Below are positions 12,861 through 25,115 of a stretch of 64,000 nucleotides of DNA, piece by piece. Each line of letters begins with the position of its first letter. Within the stretch, counting starts at the first letter, position 1. The notes under the pieces were generated by a model. The model saw only the letters and a program-made list of their open reading frames with translations. It was not told where the DNA came from and ran no database searches. This DNA is from Branchiostoma floridae (Eukaryota > Chordata > Leptocardii > Amphioxiformes > Branchiostomatidae), in assembly GCF_000003815.2 (NCBI RefSeq), contig NC_049994.1, forward strand, positions 13,571,989 to 13,635,988, read 5' to 3'. The position numbers and the translations under genes are program-made.

Positions 12861-13389
12861 TTAGAAGTGCTTATTGATCAGGTAAGGCCACACCAAATTT
12901 ATTTGTTGCTTCTCGGATTTTTTCAGAATAAAATTGGGCTTACAGGTAAATAAAAAGTGGAAATAAATGTTTTCTAAAGGTCTGGGGTGTAGATATACTG
13001 CTTAAATAACAAAAACAACAGTCTGAGGAGTTTAATGGTATATTTTATGCAATGATTCCCTCCCTTGAACTAAAATTCTAAAAAAAGGCATTGTTTTTAG
13101 ATTGGAACTATGTTTATGTGGCTCTGAATGGCAATATTTACAAGTTTGTGAGCAAAACATGTATTGTTATTACAGTAGAAGCCAGTTAATTGCACAACGG
13201 ATTAACGCACACTTCTGTTAACTGCACGGAATCCCAAAGTCCCAAACCGATGCGGCCCAGCTAGATAACTTCACATTATTGCACCAGCCGGATAAATGCA
13301 CGGAATTGTGGAGAATGAAACATGGCGAATCCGTGAAGCAAGAAATAAAACTGGTTTGGCCTAAGAAGTGCTCATTGATCAGGTGAGGC
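12861..13389. mobile_element. TIR element (GGCCACACCAA family), copy 1
   Basis: The left terminus 12,885-12,918 (GGCCACACCAAATTTATTTG then TTGCTTCTCGGA) is the inverted complement of 13,330-13,362. The interior matches the copy at 31.26-31.63 kb (GTGGCTCTGAATGGCAATAT, GAGGAGTT, GGCATTGTTTTTAG). An extra block at 13,177-13,320 (GTTAATTGCAC..., GATTAACGCAC...) is absent from copy 2. Direct repeats of 28 bp (25 of 28 identical) flank it at 12,861-12,888 and 13,362-13,389. No transposase frame. Confidence 0.8.
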
Positions 13390-13904
13390 AGGTGGTGGCA
13401 GGGAATTCCAATCTACCTGTGGATGGATGGGGTGGAGAGGGAGGGGGAGGTTCAAGTGCACTTAGACTTTGAAGGATAGTTCTGTTTTTGGTCGATGAGA
13501 TCTTCATTTGCAAAATTCTTTGGGAAGTGAAAGACATGCATCTAACTTTTTGTTAGATGTGTATGTTAAACTTAAAGTGCCAGGAATTGGAAAGTAAATT
13601 GCCTTGCTGGAAGTTAAAATTTATAAAAAAAGCAGAACCTGTACTAAGGGAAGAGGTTGAAAAAATGATATTCAAAGTTAAGAGAACTAATTATGGATAA
13701 TGACTCAGGAAAAGTTGATACCAACTATCTATCTGAATACGTAAACATTTTATGGAAAGTTGAAATAATTGAATATTTCCCTGCATGTTTATAACCTGGG
13801 ATCACTGTTCCTGAAAACACCTGTGTGAAGTGAGTTTAAAAGGTAAAGAACCCTTCTAGTTTTAAACCTTATTGATCAAGGATGCCGGGACGGAACCCGA
13901 GTGT

Positions 13905-14200
13905 TGACTTACCTGGGCAGGTGAGACCTGGTGCATGGGAAACGAACCCCAAACCCTTTCAACCGTCAAAGTCTGTCTGTGAAGTTACAAGGTGTATACT
14001 TGAAGCAGGTACTTACAGCGTGGGGTCCTTTGTTGACTTACCTGACCAGGTGATAACTGTGGTACTGTGGGAATGGAGACCTGGACCCTTTGATCTTTCC
14101 GTGTTTTTTTGTTGAGACACAAAGGATACTTCTGAAGGAGGTACTTAAGGTGGTTTAAGAACATGAAGATTTGTATTGATTTACCTGTACAGGTAAGAAG
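13905..14200. promoter_or_regulatory. Three tandem units, each centred on a palindromic E-box pair
   Basis: A diverged tandem repeat of about 130-145 bp carries a paired E-box at the same place in each unit: ACCTGGGCAGGTG (13,911-13,923), ACCTGACCAGGTG (14,040-14,052) and the perfect palindrome TTACCTGTACAGGTAA (14,181-14,196). Each follows a TTGACTTA/TTGATTTA stretch and precedes an ACCCTTTGA/ACCTTTGATG-like segment. The core matches ZEB/Snail E2 boxes on both strands. Function is inferred; the repeat structure is visible directly. Confidence 0.5.
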
Positions 14201-16220
14201 TGGGACTGTAGACCCAAACCTTTGATGTTGTGAATTTGTTAGGACTTTTAAGTGTACTTTTAAGTAGCTGCTTTAAGTAAAGGTGAAGCTGTTTGTTAAA
14301 AATTACTTATAAAGGTTACAACAGTAGTCAAAATATAAGCCTTAAAAACCTTAAGAGATAGTCTCTTATACAGGCCTGGTTGTAGTTTCTTTGCAGGCAA
14401 TTTTGCCCAATTTTAGGGACATGTAGGAATTCTGAAAAATTTCGGGAAACAGAAAAAAATCACAACACATTCCAAGGACGTTATACAAGATAAAGTCCTT
14501 GCACACTGTAACTAAGTGATAGTTACGGAGAAAGAAGCTTTATTTCTTCTCCTGTACAAAGATTGAGTGAGTAAGGATAGCCTGTCGATGACACAGTCCA
14601 ATGAATATCCAGAATGTCTCCTTTCAGTGGAAGCTGCCATCAGTCTAATCGCCCTCTTAAGGTAGCGGAGTGAAGACAGAATTGCTTCCTTCTTCCCTTA
14701 ACAACATGCAGACAAACGTCTTGAAAGGAAACATGTTGCCCTGGCAACGGTCCAAGGAATTCTTCTCACCTGATTGATAAGAGAAGGAGGTGCTTGAATG
14801 TCTTCGGCAACCTTTTGGTAGCTTTTACTTCTGTATAACAACACTGGGCTAGAAATACTGGTTGCATTTGCACTTAAGTTATTATTTTATGCATATGCAA
14901 AGTTGGAACTGTGCACTTTTCTTGTGACTGGGTGTGTCAGTGGCCCTAGATACATGTACTTGTGTAGCGTTATATGCATAAAGGTACACTAGTACATATA
15001 CAATTACACTAGTACATAAACATATAATACAAATTCCAAAGCATTTGTTGTATCACAAGTAGCTAGTCATAGAATTTCAGAAGTGTCGAAGAGAGGTGAA
15101 GGTTTTTAGTTATATTTTGCTGACATGATACTCTTAACTCGATATTGTATACAAAATTTCTATCTTTACTCAAAAAATTTTGAAAATGGATTTCGAGCCA
15201 ACACTCATATCAAGTGTGTGGGTGTGCAGAAGACGTCATTTGATATGACAACTTACGTCAGAGGAGAAATGCATTCTTCCACTCTCAAGACGTCTTAGCA
15301 TGGCAGGATGTTTCATCTTAAGGTGATAGATAAGACGTGAGTTTCTCAAGAGTTTTGCACATTCCACAGGTTGTGAACATGTTTGTGAGTCATGAATGGT
15401 TTTACGAATAACGTCCTTGCTTCAGTTTAAAGTCTTGAAATATTTATCTAGCACTGGCCCATGCTTGGCAATGTACCGGTAGATATAGCATAGAAAGCAC
15501 ATTACTTTCTTGTAATATGAACATAGGAAGTAGTAGAATTATTTCAGCTAACAAATGGCGTTTAGTGTTACAAGTTACAATCTGCTAATCCTATGTTAGT
15601 AATGATTTTCCTGTATCTTGTTTTGTTATGATTATGTAAGGGCTCCCTTGGAAATCAGTTACGAAGTTAATTGAAGGGACTACCATAAAGATTCATAAAT
15701 AAATGAATAAAACTCAACTAAATTTGTTGAGATATTGTGTGTTATTATTTGTTAACATGTAATTTCAGTGTAAATGGTGTGATAGGTAAAGGTCATTCAC
15801 AAGGTAGTGTCATACAACCAGAAATACAACACAGAAGGATCGTACTATCAAACTGTGTGTTAAAAGTTTGTGACTCATGTTATGTTGTCCTTCATTTGTC
15901 TCTACAGAGAAGAATGTACAACATTGTGTAGATAAGATCGTATGGGAGACCGTTCCTGTTGGGGTGGGATGGCCTTTATTGTATTGTCAAGTTCAGATAG
16001 CCGGCCGTTGTGTTTAAAGCCTTCAGGTCGTTTCAACAAAGGGAATGTGGGCCACCGTTCCATTTCTCTACGTCGTTGGGAAGGATGGCTGTCCATTTCG
16101 CCGAGCCGATACCTCTCGCGCCCGCACGTGATGGATCGAAATTAGAAGAGATGCGCTGCAGAATGCCTCTCAATTGCGAAGATAACGCATTCGGATGCAC
16201 TTAAGACAAGGATGGAGGCT
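14201..16220. other. Non-coding stretch with CRE-like words
   Basis: No gene. GACGTCAT, TTACGTCA and GACGTC occur together at about 15,233-15,295, an ATF/CREB-like cluster. A GC-richer patch at 15,940-16,200 contains overlapping frames on both strands, none recognisable. Confidence 0.3.
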
Positions 16221-16227
16221 TCCCTGG

Positions 16228-16754
16228 CCTTTGATAAGAGCCTGCCACAATTTTTCACCTGTCCGGAGCGCAATTTGTAGAGCTATTCCCACATTCCCGC
16301 CACCTAAAGTTGATAGCTTTCTCTGTACCTCGCGTTCCTTTCTACCCTCTGGGGATATATTTTCTCAGGTTGATTAAAGGCGAACCCCCGTGTTTCGTTT
16401 TAATGGTGACAGCAACACCGGAATTTGTAAGCAGGATTTCAAAAGGCGGAGAAGTTACCCAGTCACCTTGAGGAAATATAATCAAGCCCTCCAGCCTTTG
16501 ATCAAAAGTCTTCAAAGACGAGAAGGAAGTGTGAAAACTCTGCTAGGTGGCTTAGGCAGCTGTGACAAGAATATGAGGGAAACCGTAGTCGACAATCGCC
16601 GACGAGTTTCCAGGAAAAACTGTCGCCAAACGAAGCGTGGCGGAAAATCCGCTGTTATTGTGGCATTAGGACGTGATTGAGTCACGGTTTTCAATTTTGC
16701 CGGAGACAGTTGTATCATTGCTCAGGGATCAATTGAGTACTTTTGTGATCAAAG
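16228..16754. promoter_or_regulatory. Candidate enhancer with TCF/LEF-like sites
   Basis: CCTTTGATAAG (from 16,228), the near-palindrome CTTTGATCAAAAG (16,497-16,509) and GATCAAAGG (from 16,747) match the TCF/LEF core CTTTGAT on either strand, within a GC-richer stretch. The 16,390-16,680 frame, rich in Arg and Lys, has no recognised domain. Regulatory role is inference. Confidence 0.25.
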
Positions 16755-17124
16755 GGCTCATTTGATAGAGACAGTCAGTCTCAGTTACAGCGGCAAACAC
16801 TGCATCATTTTACCTTTCTGTTGTCGGGGAATGATCCTAGCTTGGGCTGGAAAAAAATCTAGGACTTACTGTAAATTAAATTCTGTTTGACATGGTAGAT
16901 ATAACATTACCAGTACTGTTTGGTGACGTGGTATCTAGTTTAAAGATTTAATAGCGACTCTATTGGCATTTTGTCTGTAGGGATTGCTTCATTATTCAAT
17001 ACATATCGCTTTCAAAATGAATTCCTGTGTCTGTCTTTCTGTTTTTGAAGCAGCTATGAAATTTATGTGCTTACTTCTTCTTAGAGGTTACAACTTGACT
17101 TGAAAAAAGATGCCTTCTCTTTTT

Positions 17125-17347
17125 GGTGTTGAGGACATTTTAGTGGTTAAAATGTGGCTGTGTGTATATCGTGTCAGTTGTTCTACTCCAGTATATGTAT
17201 ATGATCTGGGTCGATATCGTAAAGAGAGCCTTTTTGGAGTTGAGGACATTTTGGTGGTTTGAAATTAATGTGCCCATGTGTATATCGTGTCAGTTGTTCT
17301 ACTCCAGTATATGTATATGATCTGGGTCGATATCGTAAAGAGAGCCC
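17125..17347. repeat. Two-copy tandem duplication, about 115 bp
   Basis: The segment from GTTGAGGACATTTT through TCGATATCGTAAAGAGAGCC occurs at about 17,128-17,230 and 17,238-17,347. The last 70 bp of the two copies are essentially identical, so the duplication is recent. Confidence 0.9.
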
Positions 17348-17884
17348 AGCATATCCAAATCTGACATGGGGACACGCACCTTCCCTCTCTGCGCCCATTT
17401 TTGGGGAAGTTATGATAAATATGCCACCAGCAAATATCCGTTTACGTCAGGCGGGCTCCGACGTGTGCCGACATGCGTCTACACCTGTCCAGCCGACCAG
17501 CAGTTGGGGGTGATTGATACAGGGTGGTTTGGACAGGAATGCTGGCCGGGATCAAGTTTCATTCCCACCTGAGGATATAGAACCAGTGCTGGAAATACCC
17601 ACTGGAACACTTACAAATGCAACCACATTTTGCTGGGCGCAACTTAATTCTATAGTAAACCCAGGTAGGGCAGTGTGCAACCTGAAATTTTGCAGTTGGA
17701 ACACCATTTTTCCCCCACCTTGTGCCTAAGCTTTTGTATTTATTTCTCGATAAAGTAAAACAGATAAGTGGCTGATTTGAAAAAAAGTAATAACTTGGAA
17801 GTGGGGCAGCCTGAAACGTTGATGTCGCAACCTGGCTTTTGACTCAGGTTGCCACAAAAAGGTTTTTCGAGCACTGAAGAACTG

Positions 17885-17985
17885 TCAGCATGAGATGCCA
17901 GGGTTCAGGGTTTGATTCCCACCTGCTGCAGGACTGTGACATGAGATGTCAGGGGTTCAGGGTTTGATCCCCACACCTGCTGTAC
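17885..17985. repeat. Two-copy repeat with B-box-like core
   Basis: CATGAGATGCCAGG and GGTTCAGGGTTTGATTCCC (about 17,889) are repeated with small changes at about 17,939-17,985. The GGTTtGATTCC word resembles a tRNA B box, so this may be a SINE remnant; no full tRNA fold is visible. Confidence 0.5.
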
Positions 17986-18404
17986 ATTCATTCCTGCTAA
18001 CATCAACCACATGCAGCTGTTCTCTTCAAAAATAATAAATTATGATGGATGTATATATGGGAACACAAACTGTAATTCTTAGTCCTTATAGTACAACATT
18101 TCAAACACAAAATACTCACCTGCTAGTGCTACTTGCAGAAAAACATTGTTTATTGCAAAGAAAATTAACAACTTGGCAATTTGGAAGGTTAAAAGAGTAC
18201 AAGCTTCTTGATTTGTTTCATAATGTCAATGCCATATAGATTATAACATAGTGCCCTGAGTAGCACTTGCAACAAAGTTACAGACATGTTGTAAGGTTAC
18301 CTAAAACCCTGTAGAAAGTTTGAAATATGCAATTAAAAAGCCAAATCTAATCATAGAGTCTAATCATAGGTATTGAATTGTTCTGACTAGTTCATTCTGC
18401 TTTT

Positions 18405-18475
18405 GCTGAAGAAGAGTGATGGATGTCACTCGAAACGTCCGGAAGTAAATATCCGTTTTTTATCCAGTTGTAGAG
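18405..18475. repeat. Dispersed repeat (GATGGATGTCACTCGAAAC), copy A
   Basis: GCTGAAGAAGAGTGATGGAT, TGTCACTCGAAACGTCCGG and TTGTAGAGATTGA are shared in order with 32,317-32,397. GAGTGATGGATGTCACTC is itself hairpin-forming. It is a dispersed family of unknown class. Confidence 0.75.
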
Positions 18476-18479
18476 ATTG

Positions 18480-20235
18480 AATTGTATTTGAATAATCATA
18501 GAGTCATTAGTGTAGAGTGGGGATTTAAAACTGCAAATTCTATTATCAAATCCCATTTTTAGGAGGTAATTTATTATTGTTTATTGTAGCAAGGCAAATA
18601 CTGCTTGTGAGTTCTGGTTGTTGAGCTGCCAGAGAAATTGATATAAGGGAGTTGATAAAGAAACGTATGACTTAAACACCTCTAGTTTGTCACCCGTTCT
18701 GCTGAGATGCTTTCCTTTGATTCCAGAAAAAGATGACGTATTGACATTTGGTTGAATCGAGTGCTGCTGTGCTAAATCTGTTATTCAGTCCCCACAAAGC
18801 TTCTTCCGGGTTTCTTTGAGATAAACAAAAAGTTCCTCGAAAGTTGCCACCTCATTCTCAAGGAGGTGAAAGGTGCCTTGCAGTAAGGTGCACATTTCCC
18901 GACGTCTCAATGGCACGGCGTCTGTCCGTATCTTGTTTGCTTGAAAAGGAATCGTTCCCATCTTGTCAGAGATGGATGACCAAGTATCCTGCTACCTTCT
19001 TCTGACTGCACACAACAAATACTTGATGAATCACGCTGTTCGCCGGCCACACATAGGATAGGGAAGATGATACGACGATGTCGCCATCTCGGCGATACCG
19101 ACTATTAACTGTCGCCATTGTGTGTTCTCTCCTGCGGGGTCGTAGGTCGTATTGGCATCCTTTCGGTTTGGTATGGGTTCCTATCTCTGTTGCAAATGGC
19201 TCGCCCGACGCGAGACTTTGTTCCGGTTAGAAAAAGGTTCTGGATGGCCCTTTGATGGCAGTGACATGGCAAGAACTGTACAAGACCCTATATCTTACCA
19301 GCGACAAACGTCTCTTTGTGGGGAAGCCACAAATGGCAAAATGCCTGGTGAACGAGATGGATGAATGTTGTAAAGTTGAAAGGCAAGGTGTCGTTTTCTG
19401 ACTTACAAGGGCGGTTGGATGTGATTATATGTTATCCTGACACCCTGACCTGTCCCGACGTGGACTAACCTTTGTGAAGTCATGATTAAAGGGAAAAAAG
19501 GAGCCAAGTTTTTACGTTACATCTGTCAATGCCTAAAAGTTTTCTCTAGCTCTCAACTAACTGGAAAAGTTATGAAGCTCATATATCAAATTCTAATGAT
19601 ATTGTCTACAAAGTGAAACCTAGCAGTCCTGACTTCTGAATATCAGCAAAGTAGAGAAGAAAAAGAAACATATAATATAACTTTTAAATCGTTAAGATTT
19701 TAATGAGAAAGAATATGGGTTTCACTGAGGTACTAAGTGTTACTCTGTAATATATAATAAGTCATCGTTACTCTGTAAAAAGTCATTTGGCAAACTGTCT
19801 GCAATCAGATCTAGACTTTAGTAAACCTTCCTGGTTTATTTTGGGCCTTCGTGATGTCCCCAATGACTTTGTTTTCACCTTCGTTTCAGCCAGAGGAGTC
19901 AAAAGTCAACATTGATGTCTAATTTGTCTAGAGAATGCAGTTACAGCAGGTCTTTCATTAAGATCAAAATGATCAAGTGCAATGGTGCTTTGTTTTTGTA
20001 TCTTTCGACATGGACACTAGGGTTTTTTGGAGGCAGAGAGCTTGTGATGTTTGTCAAAATCTCACAGGGAGCATAACAGAGCATAAGAACAATGGATTTC
20101 CATGATATTTAGTATCCAGGTATCTTTGGCAGAGATTTACATAGTTTGGACTTAATTTGCATACTTAATGAGGAAAATCTATATTTTGTTACGGGTCTTG
20201 TGTAATGTTAGTTAAAACATCTAGAAATAGGAATC
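18480..20235. other. Non-coding stretch with a transposon fragment
   Basis: No gene. The segment 20,035-20,175 (GTTTGTCAAAATCTCACAGG, CAATGGATTTCCATGATATT, TAATTTGCATACTTAATGAG) is a diverged piece of the internal unit of the element at 6,714-7,816. Confidence 0.45.
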
Positions 20236-20518
20236 AGAAGTGTTGTTGTCATTGGTGTAGACAATGTATTGTTGATATTTGCCTGTCGTTGATCAAGTTG
20301 ATGGCTATTTTAAACGAACAACTGGTGTGTGAATGATCGAGGGTGTTGCTTTCTTTTTTTACAGCTCTTGTGTACAGTTGTAAGTTAAAAACAATTGGTA
20401 AAACTAAAAGGAAGAAGGAGAGTTGTTGTCATTGGAGTAATCAAACATGTATTGTTGATATTACCCTGTCCTTGATAGTTTTTTAAAAGGACAACTGGTG
20501 TGTGAATGATCGAGCGTT
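20236..20518. repeat. Two-copy tandem duplication, about 180 bp
   Basis: GTTGTTGTCATTGG through ACAACTGGTGTGTGAATGAT then CGAG is present at about 20,241-20,340 and again at 20,422-20,515. The copies are separated by a less conserved spacer. Confidence 0.85.
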
Positions 20519-20993
20519 CGGGGCCAGCGCTCGACATCGGAATGGCGTCCCCGCCCGTCCTGCTTACCTTTTATGTCCACGGATCGTTCCCAAGGTTTGC
20601 TAAACCCCGTCGGTTTATTTTTGGCGGGGGCCAGTTGGTGTTTTTGCCGCACAGGTGTAGGCTGCACAACTGGCGGTGTCCAGACCTGGCTGGATGTGTG
20701 AGACAGCTGTACACACACACTCAGGTCCGGGCTCACGAATTTTTCACATTGCCCTTCCATAATCAAACATCAGGGCGATCACGTCTGAATTGGGATTTGA
20801 ACATCCGAAAAGTCTGAGTGGTTTTAGTGTGTTTGATAGCTGTGTAGATACCTGGACCACACAGTGTCAGTGTTTCAAGCTGTTTTTTCAGCTTCGTCAA
20901 TTTGATTCCTTTGCTCGTTAAGCAAATATGAAGCCAAAAAGACAAAATCAGAGGGCTGTATAGAAAACTAGAACTGCATGTGCTTATTAGGTA

Positions 20994-21095
20994 GAGACTT
21001 TCCCCTTTTGTTGATCTTCATAATCGGCAGTATTTTTTTTGATTCCGTAGACTTTTCCCTTTTGTTAATCTTCAAATTCGGCAGTATCTTTTTGA
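20994..21095. repeat. Two-copy tandem duplication, about 52 bp
   Basis: AGACTTTTCCCTTTTGTTAA then TCTTCAAATTCGGCAGTAT occurs at about 20,995-21,043 and 21,048-21,095 with few differences. Confidence 0.85.
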
Positions 21096-21604
21096 CTCTG
21101 TAACCAACCATTTGAACTGGTATGGCCCTCTGTTGCCAAAACTGACCAATTAACACTTATTAGTAATTCGACACTGAAACAAATTCTTGTATCCAAATAT
21201 TTCCATGGCTTCACATGTTTGACATGTAAGATATCAAGATATCAAGAAAAACATTATCTTTTCAATGGAGTAGAATAGCACACTGCCAGAACTCTGCTTG
21301 GAAGTTTTTTTATCAGGCTATCAGATCCAAAATGTTGCCATAAATTCTAGACACACCTCTATGATCATGACCTGTAGTCTTCATCTGTTTTAAAGGTACC
21401 CTAAATCTGTTCTTTACATGTACTTCATCTTCAACTTGATTGCCATTATTAATGGCACATTTCCTCTTTGACTTTTAGCGAGTTTTTGCCATAAAGTTTT
21501 GTGCAGGCAAGTGTGGGTTGTAGATGACTTGGGTGTAAGGGTTGTTGGAAAATTTGTCTTGCCAACCCATCACTCCAAGGTACGCTAATAGCTTTGGTTA
21601 TATA

Positions 21605-21990
21605 CGGATTAAAAATTCACCTGAATACTTGTAAAGGGTACTGCATTTTATTTCAACCTATTCCTTAGACTGCACCTAATTTGCAAACAGCAAAACACTC
21701 CATAAAATATGACTAAAAAGTTAAGACATTTTAGATACAGAGTTTTAGAGCTCAGGTGTCATCTTTTTCTGTCACTCTGCTAATGTCTCTTTCCCCCATT
21801 CCATAAAGAGATCTTCACCTGAACAATTGTTAAGAATGCTGCATATTCTGTTTCAGCTTTTTTTTTTAACTACCTAATTTGTTAACAACAAATACACTCC
21901 AAAAATATGACTTAAAAGTTTAGCCATTTCAGAGTTCTGTTGTCATCTTTTTCTGTCACTCTCCTAATGTCTCTCTCCTCCATTCCATAA
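21605..21990. repeat. Two-copy tandem duplication, about 195 bp
   Basis: From TTCACCTGAATACTTGTAA through CATCTTTTTCTGTCACTCTG and CTAATGTCTCTTTCCCCCAT then TCCATAA, copy 1 runs to about 21,808 and copy 2 from about 21,815 to 21,990. Confidence 0.85.
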
Positions 21991-22224
21991 TCTCAATAGT
22001 CCCCAGAGAGGTACTAATGTGTAAGTAAAGTTGTCTACCTTGGCCTCGCTCCCCTTCCAACCACTTACACTGTGGCACCTTGATCCTGCGAGTTGATAGC
22101 CTTCGTCTTGATGGCCACTTTCCCGCGGGGGGACATTTTTCGCGGCGATGATTTCGCATCGCGCACGTGGAGGTGACGCATTACCTCTCGGCGGTACATC
22201 ATCCTTCGTGGACTTAAGGTATGA

Positions 22225-22640
22225 CACGCAGATCAGCCGGGGTTAATACACTTCACACGCCGCGATATACCAGCTCTGACACCGTGTTAAGACCACAGCA
22301 AGCCATTTACAACCCAGCCGACTGTTTCCCCTCTTCCTGTACTGTCACCTGCGAGGCTGTGATATATGTGGAGCGGGCGAACACAGGGTTAGATCTACAA
22401 ATAAGATACTTCTGAAGGTTAATGGAGGAAAATGTCAACGATGTAGCGACTCCGACGCCGCGTTAAGGCATCGAGTAGTCATCTGTTACCCAGCCGACCG
22501 TTGAGCAGTACTTTCACCTGTATGCTCTTGCCTGGAAGGTTAACTTTTCTTAAGGTTAATAGGTGGTAATGCAGTTTGATAGACTGATTCCGACGCTGAT
22601 AAAATGTCCTGCAGTAATGTATAACACATCGGGGTGTGGA
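22225..22640. repeat. Diverged tandem repeat, about 170-bp units
   Basis: TGACACCGTGTTAAG...CCCAGCCGACTGTT...CACCTG...GAAGGTTAATGGAGG recurs as CCGACGCCGCGTTAAGG...CCCAGCCGACCGTT...CACCTG...AAGGTTAATAGGTGG, with a partial third unit. GC content is higher than in the surroundings. Confidence 0.6.
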
Positions 22641-23629
22641 CCTTACATCGCTTATCATCGTGTGGATGGTGGGGGAACGTCGGTGTTGTGTTGAAAGGTT
22701 AGAGTGATGGTTGTTGATTCATGGGGGTGACATTCAGCAAAAGGTGAAAAAGAACTCTGTACCGACAACTGGATCTGACATGTCGAACTCCGAAGCCATT
22801 TTTCAACCAACCCGTAAAAAAGAGTAACAAATGCCTGCGCTCAAGGTGACTTCTTGCACTGGTAGTTTTGTTGGTTTCGTACAATCAATAAAGGAATTCA
22901 AAGTTCCCGAGGATTTCTTTGATTGACAAGCAAATTAAGATAAAGACTTTCAGCCTGTAGTTTCATTTGAAATCGAATATTCTAAATCCAAGACAGAAAA
23001 AAAGAATTGTAGCCCTTTGTATAACTTTTAGTAGGGGAAAGCCAATGACCTTTTGTCTTCAGTCTCAAAGTAAGAGATCCAGGTTTTTTTCATCAGTTGA
23101 ATGGATCACAGACTGACACCTCAAAAACATTTCTACCATGATGATTGTTCAGTACAAAGCAACTTGGTTAGGAGAAAAACTATTTGATCTCTTCAGAACC
23201 AACTACAAATGTTCCTTGTGAAGCAACATTGGTTGAATGTATATCTAGTGACTTGATGGAAAGATGGGTTAAAGCATTCTGATGTTAAGTAGCCACGTAG
23301 CTCACCTCTCTACATCCAAATGGTCAACCCCATCTCAGCACATTCACGCTTTTCTGAGAGGTTATTTCTAAGGGTGTGTGGACCTAAGTGATTTTTGACA
23401 TGTGCCTTCAGTGTAAAACACTAACACCTTGAAAGGAAAGTTTCTTTAGACTGATTCTTCTTGACAGGGTTTAGACCAAGTGGAGACGAGGCCAAACAAA
23501 TTTTATTACTGGGTTTAGGTTTTAAATCTAGTTTTTAAATTGTTTTGTCTAACATTGTTTAACAAGTTCTTAAATTTATCTAGTTACACTTAAACAAGTT
23601 TGATTTGTTTAGCCCAAGGAATACCATCC
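22641..23629. other. Non-coding stretch, nothing recognised
   Basis: AT-rich DNA without a supportable gene, RNA or complete repeat. Confidence 0.4.
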
Positions 23630-23990
23630 ATAGACAGTCAAACCATTCTTTACTAGTGACCTCTATGTAAGGACCACCTGGCCATTGATATAGTCAAACC
23701 TGTACTGGGGACCACCTTTACATGAGGACCACTTGGTCATTGATATGTAGTTAAACCTGTACAGATGACCACCTCTACATTAGGACTACCTGTCCATTGA
23801 TATACAGTCAAACCTGATAAGTGACCACTTCTGTATAAGGAACACCTAACCAGTATGGCCACTTTTTTGGTGAACTCCTTTAGATAACTTTCCCCATTGA
23901 CCCAAGCACCAAGATTCCAGCCGATTTTAAAAATCTCCCTATTTTTAAAAATATCCTTAAGTGGTCACTTTAGACAGGTTTGAATGTATG
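23630..23990. mobile_element. CAGTCAAACCTG-family TIR element
   Basis: It starts with ACAGTCAAACC and ends with CACTTTAGACAGGTTTGAAT, an inverted match. Four internal units of about 55-62 bp read GTCAAACCTGTAC...GACCACCTCTACAT...GGACCACCTGGCCATTGATA. A partial copy lies at 24,478-24,612, and a short complete one at 42,937-43,117 in a ZEB intron. Several units contain CACCTG. Confidence 0.75.
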
Positions 23991-24784
23991 CGTCTTTTTT
24001 TACTGTCTTGGAGATATGAAGATTTACCACTGGGTGTGTTGCGATGAGATCATCTCTATGCAGGAAGTTCAGGCATTGCAAAGTCATTGTCACCTCTAAA
24101 TGATCTCATTCACTTTTTGTGTGCAAGTGACTCAACAGGCAGTCAGTCAGTCTCCATTATTTTTGGTAACAGACAGTAGGTTAGACGTTCACATATAGAA
24201 GATAGTGTACAGTGGTACGATCAGTTTCTATCAAAACTTACCAGTAGTCTTAATAGATATAGTGTCTTTCAATAGTTTACTTTATGTGGTCATTCTTTGG
24301 GCTGTCAAAATGTTTGATGTACGAAATGTTAACTTAATTCTTATTATTGTTTTAGCAAGAAGGTAATTTGCAAGGTGCTACAGAAAATTGCCTGCTAGTT
24401 TAAATGGCATAGTAGGATCCCTGCCTGTGGTACCCAAAGGTTGCCCTGAAGCAAGGGTTAACTATGTATCAGGTTTCAAGTGACCACCTCTGCATAAGGA
24501 CCACCTGGCCAATGTGACTATATTCAATTTTAGTGCATCTCTAGATAATTGCTCCCATTCACATACGCATTAAATACCATGTCTGTAGTGACCACCTGTC
24601 CACATAGACCAGTATTTGTCAGTCCATGGAATGTCCTTTTTGAGAAGTTTGGACTCTGCTCTGACATTTGTCTGCTGTTTTATTACTTTTAATTGGCATG
24701 GTAGGATAGCTGCAAGTGATATAACAATTTTGCACTATAGCAAGGGTAAAGTATTCACCAGGACCTGGTTACCTATTGTGCAAC

Positions 24785-25115
24785 CATTCAGGTTGCCCAT
24801 TGTGCAACCACTGCTGGGAAATGATCCTGTACATGTGTCATTAAGCCTGTGTCCCAGGGGGTTAACATCCGTTACCTACGCCAGAATACGGGGAATCTTG
24901 GTACAATATTGGTACAAATACAATGCACCATAAACCCATCGACAGGATTATTAAGGATAGCACGACTAACACAGGTTCCAAAACTTATACAGTTGTTACC
25001 AGGTTATCCAGGTTGCCCATTGTGCAACCACTGCTAGGAAATGATCCTGTACATGTGCCATTAAGTCTGTCTCCCTGGGGGTTTAAATCCTTACCTATGC
25101 CAGAATACCAGGACG
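24785..25115. repeat. Two-copy direct duplication, about 219 bp apart
   Basis: GGTTGCCCATTGTGCAACCA then CTGCTGGGAAATGATCCTGT, ACATGTG and CATTAAG recurs from about 25,010 with minor changes, continuing through TTACCTATGCCAGAATAC. GGTTGCnnATTGTGCAACC is itself an inverted repeat. Confidence 0.85.

Noticed and set aside
15942..16680. Overlapping frames in a GC-richer patch
   Set aside because: No domain recognised; frames overlap on both strands, as expected from fewer stop codons in GC-rich DNA.
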